From Pseudomonas fluorescens (GTDB taxonomy: Bacteria; Pseudomonadota; Gammaproteobacteria; Pseudomonadales; Pseudomonadaceae), in NCBI RefSeq assembly GCF_001307275.1, contig NZ_CP012831.1, positions 4,208,501-4,272,500 on the forward strand: DNA of 64,000 bases, given 5' to 3'. Numbering within the stretch: the first letter of the stretch is position 1; every line of letters starts with the position of its first letter. The translations under genes were made by a program, and so were the position numbers. This document shows, piece after piece, positions 29,479-37,275 of this stretch. The notes below the pieces were generated by a model. That model saw nothing but the letters and a program-made list of their open reading frames with translations. It made no database searches and was not told the DNA's origin.

Positions 29479-30375
29479 GTGATTCGGGCACCGCTGGGAG
29501 GCTCTCGCTATTGGTCGGAATGGGTTGAGTATGGTGATGAGAGCATCGTCAATGCGCTGAAGACCGCCGCTAAACCTGCCGGCGATCCTGACTACGCGCC
29601 GCAATACGTTTTCATTATTGCGCAGAAACATTGGCACCAGATATTGCGCCGGTATTCTGCGGGAGATCCGATAGCCGACCTTTCGCGATACTTTCCCGGA
29701 TTGCTCGATGCCTGGGAGGAGGCCGAGCGCCTTGGCGCAGCAGTCTGGACTCAAGACCAGCAATTCACGCGACACAGCTGGCGTGTTAACTACGACCACT
29801 ACATCACCTGTTTCTGGCTGGTGGGATTGGGGTTGTCGCTGAATCTTCAGGATGATCAGTGGAAGCGGCTGTTGACGTTAATCGGCAACGAAGGCGAGGA
29901 CGTGTTGCTCGACCGAATAATCGCAAGTCGCAGCCCTGAACGTAAAATAGGTTCTGTGCTTCTTTATCCGAAACCCTACGCTCGGTTGCTGACGGCGATA
30001 GACGCTTCGGCGGATTCACAAGCGTCGCTGTTGAGTGCGTTCGTCAAGCATTGGTATGCAGAGGTACGTACTGGTGCCAAGTCGGGCTCTGATCCTCAGG
30101 CCGTCAGTTACAGACATCCCTATTGGTACACCTATGGCGATGAGAACTTCGAGGGCGGTGCCTATTTCGGTCGTTGGTGCGTGGAGGCCGTGGCGGCAGT
30201 GAAGGCTTTTGATATGGACGATTCACAGTGCCTGGGGCTTGAACATTATCCAGGGGATTTATTGAGGCCCGACGGCCCGAGTACGCACCCGCTCAGGCAG
30301 GACGCTGAAGCGCCTACTGCGGTGGTTGTTGAGAATAAGGTTGGTTTTTGGTCGAAGTTGTTGGGGCGTCGTTAG
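29479..30375 (+). CDS. PoNi-like immunity protein (DUF1910/DUF1911 type)
   Basis: A 298-residue protein with a GTG start at 29479, supported by GGAGG eight bases upstream. Features that match my memory of the PoNe-immunity family are FPGLLDAWEEAERLG, the central DHYITCFWLVGLGLSLNL, PKPYARLL, AFVKHWY and the C-terminal HPYWYTYGDENFEGGAYFG with an aromatic, charged surface. PoNi proteins neutralise PoNe toxins, which are PD-(D/E)XK DNases; the toxin end of the cdiA upstream has that fold pattern. It may thus be the true cognate immunity gene, or a second one acquired with an earlier toxin. Confidence in the family is fair, in the pairing low. Confidence 0.7.
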   Translation: MIRAPLGGSRYWSEWVEYGDESIVNALKTAAKPAGDPDYAPQYVFIIAQKHWHQILRRYSAGDPIADLSRYFPGLLDAWEEAERLGAAVWTQDQQFTRHSWRVNYDHYITCFWLVGLGLSLNLQDDQWKRLLTLIGNEGEDVLLDRIIASRSPERKIGSVLLYPKPYARLLTAIDASADSQASLLSAFVKHWYAEVRTGAKSGSDPQAVSYRHPYWYTYGDENFEGGAYFGRWCVEAVAAVKAFDMDDSQCLGLEHYPGDLLRPDGPSTHPLRQDAEAPTAVVVENKVGFWSKLLGRR

Positions 30376-30547
30376 CGGTTTCGAGCAGGTTTACAGGCCC
30401 CTTTTTTTAGTTAAGCAATGACAGGCGGAAGGAGGCCGGGGGCAGATGCCTGGCCTCAGGCCGGATAGATTCAACTGTTAGATACTCGATTGATGGTGGA
30501 CGTCCTGTGATTGTTGATTTTATAAATTCACCTAAAGATGGGAACTG

Positions 30548-30895
30548 ATGAGTGAGCAGGGGCTGTATCAAAAAGTTGGCCAGCTTTTATTGGATGCTGG
30601 TCCCTCGGAGGCTCAGAAAATAGTTGTTAGAGCTAGACTTTTTGCCGAGGGCGATGGAGGAAGTTATGAGTTTGATTATTTCGATAAGACAAACCGCTCA
30701 AGCTGGTTTGATCCAGACAGCAGGGCTGTGGGAGATTTGACAGAGCTATTGGTTGAGCTTCGGCGCTATTATGTTGAAAATGGATTGTGCCAAAATGGAA
30801 AGGCTTGGTCTTCGTGTGCAGTTACGCTAGATGTAGAGAAGATGAAAATTAGTATTGATTATAATTATGATGATAAGGTTCTTTTTGCGGAGTAG
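30548..30895 (+). CDS. YezG-like (DUF600) orphan immunity protein
   Basis: A 115-residue protein in AT-rich sequence. It begins MSEQGLYQKVGQLLLDAGP and has a central SYEFDYFDKTNRSSWF and a C-terminal SIDYNYDDK, the layout of YezG/DUF600 antitoxins (LYQ.IG..L......, then a final D-Y). Such proteins are immunity partners of polymorphic toxins. There is no toxin gene next to it, so it is an orphan. The ATG follows GGGAA. A hairpin with T run follows the stop. Confidence 0.65.
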   Translation: MSEQGLYQKVGQLLLDAGPSEAQKIVVRARLFAEGDGGSYEFDYFDKTNRSSWFDPDSRAVGDLTELLVELRRYYVENGLCQNGKAWSSCAVTLDVEKMKISIDYNYDDKVLFAE

Positions 30896-30911
30896 GGTGC
30901 GAGGGGAAAGA

Positions 30912-30962
30912 TGACAGATTTATTTGGTTGTCCTGGTCTTAAATAAATCTGGCCCTTTTTCT
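30912..30962 (+). terminator. Terminator-like hairpin, copy 1 of a 31-nt element
   Basis: CAGATTTATTT and AAATAAATCTG form an 11-bp perfect AT-rich stem followed by GCCCTTTTT. The element at 30917-30947 recurs at 32070-32100. Confidence 0.7.
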
Positions 30963-31013
30963 GTTTGGGAAAAATTCTACAGGTGAGGTTGTTGCGCCTC
31001 GGAGTACTTCGTA

Positions 31014-31370
31014 GTGAAGTTGAAAATTGAATTTCCCAAGAATTTGGTTACGGATGAGTTGCTTCGGCAGAAGCGGATTCCCTGTGTATGCAAGATAGCC
31101 AGCGAGTTTGAGGTTTTTTTTGCGGAAACTATTCCTGAATCGTCTGGAGTGGTGTTGGGGTGGGATCGGAAAGAATTGGAGTTAAGAGCTGTTGCAGGGG
31201 CGGGTGGTCAGTATACGCATCATGCTTCTGGTCTGATTACTCTGAAGGATATTGGGGGTGGGGTTTATGAAATAATTGATCTTGGGATGTTTTATAGGAG
31301 TTTTGGTTGGTGCGCTATCTTGAGGGACGGTGAATATGCACCACCAGGGGAATTCTGGGACGAAGAGTAA
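31014..31370 (+). CDS. Hypothetical protein of the immunity island
   Basis: A 118-residue protein with a GTG start preceded by GGAG about 10 bases upstream. It is soluble, with a beta-rich C-terminal half (GGVYEIIDLGMFYRSFG). I recognise no family. Its AT-rich codon use (many AAT, ATT, TTT), small size and position in a row of immunity-like genes suggest another orphan immunity protein, but this is inference. The opposite strand has no competing frame. Confidence 0.55.
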   Translation: MKLKIEFPKNLVTDELLRQKRIPCVCKIASEFEVFFAETIPESSGVVLGWDRKELELRAVAGAGGQYTHHASGLITLKDIGGGVYEIIDLGMFYRSFGWCAILRDGEYAPPGEFWDEE

Positions 31371-31421
31371 CGGCTGCGAGGATTTATTGCCGCCTTCACC
31401 AAAAACTGGCGAGAACTAAAC

Positions 31422-32042
31422 ATGAATTCTTTGTTGTCGGACTGGTGTGCCTTCTGTGAAGATAGGGCGGTTTTTGATAAGTCTTACTTTTTGGGATTGT
31501 TGAAAACGCACAGTGGCTCCGAGGAGATTCGACGTATATTTAGTTATTTTCCGTCCTCGGAAGAGTTGGTTGATAGAGCTGAGCGCGTTCTTGCCTCTGG
31601 AGATATGGACTCCTCTCTGTATCTCTTGCCAAGACTTAAAGTTGGAAGTGATGAGTTAATTCAGCTAGGTCGGGAGTGGCTCAAGGAGCAAGAAAGAGTA
31701 TGTGGGGTTCTCGGTGACTCCGAAATCCTCAGTATTTGTGAAGAGGCTCGAGTGCTTTTTGTTAATGGCCACGATATGGATCACTGGCTTCAGCAAGATA
31801 TTCCTCATTATTGGATTTTTGATGAGGTTGGGGATGCGATCAGAGGAAGCCGGGTTTCCGATGCTGAGCAAATTTATGCGCTGTTTGAGGCGCTTTATGG
31901 ATTGGCTGCGGATTATTATCTTGCTTGGTATATTGGGCGGCCGTTGTTTAAGTTCGATATTGATTTGGAATCCTATTTTAGATTCTGGCGGGCTGGAGGA
32001 AGATGTGCTCTCACCGAGAGTGGGTTCTTTGTAACTAACTAG
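31422..32042 (+). CDS. Hypothetical protein of the immunity island, probable immunity-like
   Basis: A 206-residue acidic, tryptophan- and tyrosine-rich protein (MNSLLSDWCAFCEDRAVFD at the start, LAADYYLAWYIGRPLF near the C-terminus). No family recognised. It has the features common to immunity proteins: small, acidic, cytoplasmic, AT-rich, downstream of cdiA and in the same direction. No good ribosome-binding site is visible. The 51-base gap before it is less AT-rich than either neighbour. A second copy of the 31-nt hairpin element follows its stop. Confidence 0.6.
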   Translation: MNSLLSDWCAFCEDRAVFDKSYFLGLLKTHSGSEEIRRIFSYFPSSEELVDRAERVLASGDMDSSLYLLPRLKVGSDELIQLGREWLKEQERVCGVLGDSEILSICEEARVLFVNGHDMDHWLQQDIPHYWIFDEVGDAIRGSRVSDAEQIYALFEALYGLAADYYLAWYIGRPLFKFDIDLESYFRFWRAGGRCALTESGFFVTN

Positions 32043-32069
32043 AGCTAGCGTGATTAAGGTAAAGGGGCG

Positions 32070-32100
32070 GATTTATTTAATTGCTCTGTTCTTAAATAAA
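32070..32100 (+). repeat. 31-nt hairpin element, copy 2
   Basis: It matches 30917-30947 at 26 of 31 positions: GATTTATTT at the left, TCTTAAATAAA at the right, variable centre. Each copy follows an immunity-like gene. The T run is lost here, so this copy may not terminate. Confidence 0.75.
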
Positions 32101-32462
32101 ATATATTCCTTGCTTTCATATTTCCTTCCTTTCTTTCTTTTTTACGAGCGAAACACGACCTTGTCCAGCACTGGCTAAGATACGCCCCCGACGGTTTCGA
32201 TAGAGAACGAAATATCTTGTATTGGGATGTTTCCCATTGACTTACAGGACATTTCCTAGAACATCCCAAGCCCTTGCGCCTGCCGATTCCGGTGCCTAGT
32301 CTTTGTTCGCCGCTGCCAATCCAGCGGTCGGGTTTAGCAGCTCGGAATCACGTTAGGCGCATGGTAACTGCCATTCAGTGCGGGCATTTTATTGCTCGAA
32401 GTTTTATGGCTGCTGTGCGCAGGGCATCTTCGGGTGCGCCGGTTTCCTAACGTATCGGTCTG
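32101..32462. other. Non-coding stretch with a hairpin before the DUF6124 remnant
   Basis: I find no gene. GCGCA and TGCGC near 32414-32436 enclose GGCATCTTCGGG, a likely hairpin, and the following GGTTTCCTAACG and CTGCTAACCTGCG resemble a leader often seen before DUF6124 genes in fluorescent pseudomonads (from memory). The left part is AT-rich like the immunity island. Confidence 0.4.
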
Positions 32463-32801
32463 CTAACCTGCGCATGGCTGCCACCCGTTCCCCCGCTGCA
32501 TCTGGACATCGCGGCCGACGCCAACGCCGAACGTGTCATCGATTCCTATCTGAACCCCAAACCTGCCCAGCCTGACAAGAAGTCATCTCCCGACCAGCTA
32601 TTCACTGTCGTGGAGGGCATTGATGCTGAGAGCCTGCTGGCCAACCTCAGCGAAACCCTGGCTTCTGCCAATGTCATGGCCAATGACTTGGCGTTTGAAC
32701 TGGAAGGTTCTCGACGGCATTTTGCCTTGGGACTGCAACAGCTGATTGAACTGGGGCAGATGTTGGCAAACCGGGCGCTGGATGTCGTAGACCCCAGATA
32801 G
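32463..32801 (+). pseudogene. DUF6124 family protein, broken at its 5' end
   Basis: The frame from about 32463 to 32801 encodes DIAADANAERVIDSYLNPK, then SLLANLSETLASANVMANDL, and QQLIELGQMLANRALD, the pattern of Pseudomonas DUF6124 proteins (small helical proteins of unknown role). No ATG opens this frame with the usual N-terminus; an ATG at 32474 is in another frame and would join after a one-base shift at the CCCCC run near 32490. The only in-frame ATG (32610) would give just the last 63 residues. It is therefore probably a decayed gene, or a short active remnant. Confidence 0.6.
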
Positions 32802-32855
32802 GTGCTGAGAGAAGCGGATTTGATCAATGTTGACCGATCAAATCCGTTTTTGGGT

Positions 32856-32957
32856 AGGCGCGTGCGAGCGAAGCGAAGCTGCGATCTGAACCTGAAAGTT
32901 GACCTTCAGGCGACGATCAAAGGATCGCAGCCTCGCTTCGCTCGACAGCTCCTACAG
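32856..32957. repeat. Inverted REP-like pair of a second family
   Basis: GCGAGCGAAGCGAAGCTGCG and the inverted CGCAGCCTCGCTTCGCTCG enclose about 50 bases. The sequence differs from the main REP family of the window. Confidence 0.75.
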
Positions 32958-33331
32958 TCCCTAGCCCAAGTTTTATTAAAGGCTGAACCGTCCAACCTTG
33001 CTGTTCAAGTTCACGACCAGGCACAGGTTAACCATGTCCCCGGTCCAACTGTTCTATGCCCGGCAGGTAGCCGATAGGTCTCGGAGCCTGCCCGCACAAT
33101 CTCTTAACGGAACGCCATTTTCTGCCGATACCCTGATGAGCCCTGGTTTCTCCAGCGTTTCGGCGTGCGGAAACGGCTCGCAATGTGCGTCACGACACAG
33201 CCAAACCAAGCGATTGCTGAAATCCCTTGAACGTTGCTGGCTGGTGGCTATCATCTGCGCGCCTCGGGTTGTGACACGGCGTTTCGTTGTTATGCCATTG
33301 GGTTATTTTCTTACTTGCCTGGACATCCTCG
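32958..33331. other. Non-coding region before the TPR response regulator
   Basis: About 370 bases with short open frames on both strands, none with family-like content. It marks the change from the accessory region to conserved chromosomal genes. No promoter is convincing. Confidence 0.4.
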
Positions 33332-34939
33332 ATGCTGGCGTACCACCAAAAAAGTTTTCTGATCGTCGATGATTTCTCGGATTTCCGCAGTTCGATCCGG
33401 TCCATGCTGCGTGAGCTGGGCGTCAAGGACGTGGACACCGCCGACACCGGTGAAGTGGCGCTGCGCATGTGCTCGCAGAAGCGTTATGACTTCATCTTGC
33501 AGGACTATCACCTGGGCGATGGGCGCAAGAATGGCCAGCAGGTGCTGGAAGACCTGATGGTCGAGAAGCTGATCAGCCATGAAAGTGTGTTCCTCATGGT
33601 GACCGCCGAAACCAGCCAGGCGATGGTGCTCAGTGCCCTGGAGCATGAGCCGGATGCCTACCTGACCAAGCCGTTCAACCGCTCTGGCCTGGCCCAGCGG
33701 CTGGAGCGGCTCGAGCAGCGCAAGACCCTGCTCAAGCCGATCCTGCAGGCCCTCGATCGTGGCAAGCCGATGGAGGTGCTCAATGCCTGCATCGCCTTGT
33801 GCAAGCAGGACCCGCGCTACGGGCCGTTGTGCCTGCGTTATCGGGCCGATGCGTTGCGCGACCTGAATCAGAACGAGGCCCTTGAGCGGCTGTACAACTC
33901 CATCATCGCGGATCGCCCGTTGCCGTGGGCCTACGCGGGGCTGGGCAAGTTGATGTTCAAGCGCGGCCAGGTGGGGCAGGCCAAGGCCGTTTATGAAAAA
34001 GCCCTGAAAGTCTTTCCAATGATGCCGGCGTTGTACGACGGCATGGCCGAAGTGTTGATGGCCGAAGGTGACACCAAGCAGGCGCAGCACGTGCTGGAAG
34101 AGGCGGTGCGCCTGTCGCCGCTGGCCGTGCGCCGGCAGTCGTTGTTGGGCAAGTTGGCGATGACCAACGAAGACTACGACACGGCGTCCCGGGCTTATCG
34201 CCAGGCGGTCGGGCAGGGCGCGCAGTCGCGCTTCAAGGATCCGGAAAGCAACCTCGGCCTGGCCCACGCGCTGATCAGCAAGGGCAGCGAAAAAGGTCTC
34301 GATACCCGCACCCGGCTGGAGATCAACACCACCCTCAGCGCTGTGGCGAAGGAGAACCTCAACGACCCGGGGTTGCAGGTCCGGGCGCGGCTGATGAAGG
34401 CCACCAGCCTGTTGCTCAACGATGCCGAAACCGCCGAGAAGCTCACCGAACAGGCCTTGCAGCGCCTCGATGGCATGGAGCAGTTCATGAGCGCCGAGGC
34501 CGCGTTGCTGGTGGCCAAGCAGTTGCAAATGCTTGGCCAGACCAGCGCCGGGGAGTCGATGCTCAAGAACTGCGCGGAAATCTACGGTGATGACCCGGCG
34601 GTGATGCAAGGCATTGCCAAGCTCACCGACGACCCGAACATCCTCAATCAGGGCAATGCCGCCGCCGAGTTGAACCGCGAAGGCGTGCGGGTCTACAAGA
34701 CCGGCGCATTGCCGGAAGCGCGGGAGCTGTTCCGCCGCGCCCTGAAGATGCAACCGAAGAACATCAGTATTGCCCTGAACATGGCGCAATCGCTGCTGCA
34801 TGGCACCGACACCAGCGTGGAGTCGGAACTGCTGCAGGAGTGCCGCGCCTGCCTGAAACTGGTGGGCATGATGCCCGACTCCGATGCGCGTTTTGCGCGT
34901 TATCAAAAACTGCGAAGCAAGGCATTTGGCGATGAATGA
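33332..34939 (+). CDS. Response regulator with C-terminal tetratricopeptide repeats
   Basis: A 535-residue protein; the start at 33332 (MLAYHQKSFLIVDD) puts the receiver domain at the N-terminus, while an upstream ATG at 33287 adds 15 hydrophobic residues that do not fit. The receiver (about 8-125) has the phosphate-accepting D58 in ILQDYHLGDG and the conserved lysine in YLTKPFN. From about 140 to the end the protein is made of TPR-like helix pairs (WAYAGLGKLMFKRGQ, PALYDGMAEVLMAEGD). There is no DNA-binding or enzymatic output, so the output is probably protein binding. Its stop overlaps the next gene, a histidine kinase, by 8 bases; the two form one signalling pair. Confidence 0.88.
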   Translation: MLAYHQKSFLIVDDFSDFRSSIRSMLRELGVKDVDTADTGEVALRMCSQKRYDFILQDYHLGDGRKNGQQVLEDLMVEKLISHESVFLMVTAETSQAMVLSALEHEPDAYLTKPFNRSGLAQRLERLEQRKTLLKPILQALDRGKPMEVLNACIALCKQDPRYGPLCLRYRADALRDLNQNEALERLYNSIIADRPLPWAYAGLGKLMFKRGQVGQAKAVYEKALKVFPMMPALYDGMAEVLMAEGDTKQAQHVLEEAVRLSPLAVRRQSLLGKLAMTNEDYDTASRAYRQAVGQGAQSRFKDPESNLGLAHALISKGSEKGLDTRTRLEINTTLSAVAKENLNDPGLQVRARLMKATSLLLNDAETAEKLTEQALQRLDGMEQFMSAEAALLVAKQLQMLGQTSAGESMLKNCAEIYGDDPAVMQGIAKLTDDPNILNQGNAAAELNREGVRVYKTGALPEARELFRRALKMQPKNISIALNMAQSLLHGTDTSVESELLQECRACLKLVGMMPDSDARFARYQKLRSKAFGDE

Positions 34940-35624
34940 CAGCGAACAGGCCCTCGATTTTTCCACGGTGATCGCGTCGACCGTGCATGACATGAAAAAC
35001 TCCCTGACCTTGCTCATGCAGGCACATGGGCAATGGCTCGAACGCCTGCCCGAATCCGAGCGGCAGACGTCGGAGCAGGGTGTCATCGAGTTCGAGTTCG
35101 CCCATCTCAATGGCCTCATGGTGCAGTTGCTGGGGCTGTACAAGCTCGGCGTCAACCAGTTGCCGTTGCATCCGGCCTACCACGAGCTGGACGATTTCAT
35201 CGAGGCGCAACTGGCCGGCCATCAGGATGTGTTCCGCAGCCGTGGAATCATGGCCACCTACGATGTCGATCCCCTCAGCCCCTTGGGCTTTTTCGACCGC
35301 GAGCTGGTGGCCTCGGTGCTCGACAACTGCATCAACAACGCCATTCGCCATGCGCGCCAGGCGCTGCTGATCAGTGTGAGTGACGAAGCCGGGCAACTGG
35401 TGCTGACCATCAATGACGACGGCGAAGGTTATCCGCCAGAGATGATTGAGCGTCAGGCCGAGTATGTGCAAGGTATCAACCACAGCAGCGGCAGCACCGG
35501 GCTGGGCCTGTACTTTGCCGCGCGAATCGCCGGGCTGCACCAGCGCGGCGGCGTGAGCGGGCGGACCGAGATTGCCAATGGCGGTGTGTTGGGCGGCGGG
35601 GTGTTCCGGCTTTACTTGCCCTGA
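34932..35624 (+). CDS. Soluble sensor histidine kinase
   Basis: A 230-residue kinase without membrane segments or a sensor domain. The phosphorylated histidine is H19 in STVHDMKNSLTLL, unusually close to the N-terminus. The ATPase domain has N (DNCINNAIRHA), G1 (INDDGEGYP) and G2 (STGLGLYFA) boxes. It starts inside the end of the TPR response regulator gene, which is its probable partner. The input is unknown; with no sensor part, the signal may arrive through protein contacts. Confidence 0.88.
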   Translation: MNDSEQALDFSTVIASTVHDMKNSLTLLMQAHGQWLERLPESERQTSEQGVIEFEFAHLNGLMVQLLGLYKLGVNQLPLHPAYHELDDFIEAQLAGHQDVFRSRGIMATYDVDPLSPLGFFDRELVASVLDNCINNAIRHARQALLISVSDEAGQLVLTINDDGEGYPPEMIERQAEYVQGINHSSGSTGLGLYFAARIAGLHQRGGVSGRTEIANGGVLGGGVFRLYLP

Positions 35625-35661
35625 ACAGGCCCTCCTGAGTATCCCTGGCAACACAAATCCC

Positions 35662-35752
35662 CTGTGGGAGCGAGCTTGCTCGCGATAGCGGTGTATCAGT
35701 CAACTCAATATTGGCTGGGCCGACGCTATCGCGAGCAAGCTCGCTCCCACAG
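35662..35752. repeat. REP inverted pair (REPIN)
   Basis: CTGTGGGAGCGAGCTTGCTC faces its inverted copy GAGCAAGCTCGCTCCCACAG, with a 40-base spacer. Confidence 0.9.
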
Positions 35753-35861
35753 TCGTATTGCATAAGATTTTAATTGCCTCCGGGCGCTTGATATTCCGAA
35801 CAGCCGGAGCCTATTTTGTACGGGTTGCCGTTCGCGGCTCGCACATAACAAGGATTGCGTC

Positions 35862-37205
35862 ATGACGACCGATGGCCAGCGTTCACTCGCGCAGCGACTG
35901 ACGGGCATTGATGAGATTGAATGTGTCACGCCGGATTTGAATGGCGTGCCGCGGGGCAAGGTGATGACCGCCGAAGGTTTCCTCGAAGGGCGGCGGTTGC
36001 AGTTGGCGCGGGGCGTGCTGCTGCAATGCATCATGGGCGGTTATCCACCGTCGCGTTTTTATGGCAGTGATGATGGCGACCTGGCGCTGGTGGCCGACCC
36101 GAAACAGATCCACCGCCTGCCCTGGAGCCAACAGCCGCGGGCCCTGGCGATCTGCGACGCCGACGAACTGACCGGTGAAAGCTCCCGGCTCTCGACGCGC
36201 GGCCAGCTCAAGGCCGTTGTCGCGCGCTATGCCGCCCTTGGCCTGGCGCCGGTGGTGGCGACCGAGCTGGAATTCTTCGTGTTCGCCCCCAACCCGGACC
36301 CGACCCAGCCGTTCCAGCCGCCACTGGGCCTGGATGGACGTCGCGAAGACGGCCACTCGGCGTTCAGCGTCAGTTCCAACAATGGCCTGCGCCCGTTCTT
36401 CAGCGAAGTCTATGCCTGCATGGCGGCGCTGGGCTTGCCGCGCGACACCTTCATGCATGAAATGGGCGTGAGCCAGTTCGAGATCAATCTGCTGCACGGC
36501 GACCCGCTGCTGCTGGCCGACCAGACTTTCCTGTTCAAGCACCTGCTCAAGGAAGTGGCCCTCAAGCACGGCCTGACCGTGGTCTGCATGGCCAAGCCCC
36601 TCGCCCACACGCCGGGCAGTTCGATGCATATCCACCAGAGCGTCGTCGAGGCGGACAGCGGCCGCAACGTCTTCAGCGACGAAGCGGGCGAGCCGACGGC
36701 CGCGTTCCGGCATTTCATCGGGGGACAACAGGCTTGCCTGGCGGACTTCACCGCGTTGTTCGCGCCGAACGTGAATTCCTACCAGCGGCTGTGCCATCCG
36801 TTCGCCTCACCGAACAATGCCTGTTGGTCCCATGACAACCGTTCGGCCGGGCTGCGGATTCCCGCCAGTGCGCCAGTGGCCCGACGGGTCGAGAACCGCT
36901 TGCCCGGGGCCGATGCCAACCCCTACCTGGCGATTGCCGCCAGCCTGGCCGCCGGGCTGTACGGGATCGAACAGCGCCTGGAGCCGAGCGCGGCGATCCA
37001 GGGCGAATTCGAAGTGCCGGATAATCTGTCGCTGCCATGTACCTTGCATGCCGCCCTGGAGCGTCTGAAGCGTAGTCATCTGGCGAAGGAACTGTTCGGC
37101 ACGGAGTTCATCGAAGGCTACATCGCTTCCAAGACCCTGGAGCTGACCAGCTTCTTCGATGAAATCACGCCCTGGGAGCGACGTGTCCTGGCGGCCCAGG
37201 CATAA
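35862..37205 (+). CDS. Glutamine synthetase family protein, probable gamma-glutamyl-polyamine ligase
   Basis: A 447-residue protein of the glutamine synthetase superfamily. Motifs are VATELEFFVF and HEMGVSQFEINLLHGD (metal-binding glutamates), GSSMHIHQSV (ATP-site histidine) and ENRLPGADANPYLAIAASLAAGLYGI. Length and sequence fit the PuuA/PauA type, which links glutamate to putrescine or related amines as the first step of polyamine catabolism, rather than GlnA (about 468 residues with an adenylylation loop). It is followed by an MFS transporter gene. Several paralogues occur in Pseudomonas, so the exact substrate is open. Confidence 0.8.
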   Translation: MTTDGQRSLAQRLTGIDEIECVTPDLNGVPRGKVMTAEGFLEGRRLQLARGVLLQCIMGGYPPSRFYGSDDGDLALVADPKQIHRLPWSQQPRALAICDADELTGESSRLSTRGQLKAVVARYAALGLAPVVATELEFFVFAPNPDPTQPFQPPLGLDGRREDGHSAFSVSSNNGLRPFFSEVYACMAALGLPRDTFMHEMGVSQFEINLLHGDPLLLADQTFLFKHLLKEVALKHGLTVVCMAKPLAHTPGSSMHIHQSVVEADSGRNVFSDEAGEPTAAFRHFIGGQQACLADFTALFAPNVNSYQRLCHPFASPNNACWSHDNRSAGLRIPASAPVARRVENRLPGADANPYLAIAASLAAGLYGIEQRLEPSAAIQGEFEVPDNLSLPCTLHAALERLKRSHLAKELFGTEFIEGYIASKTLELTSFFDEITPWERRVLAAQA

Positions 37206-37275
37206 AGAACCGCTGCATTCGGGCTATCTTCAACGGATAGCCCTTACTCACCTCAAGGAGCCGCTCGGAACGCCG

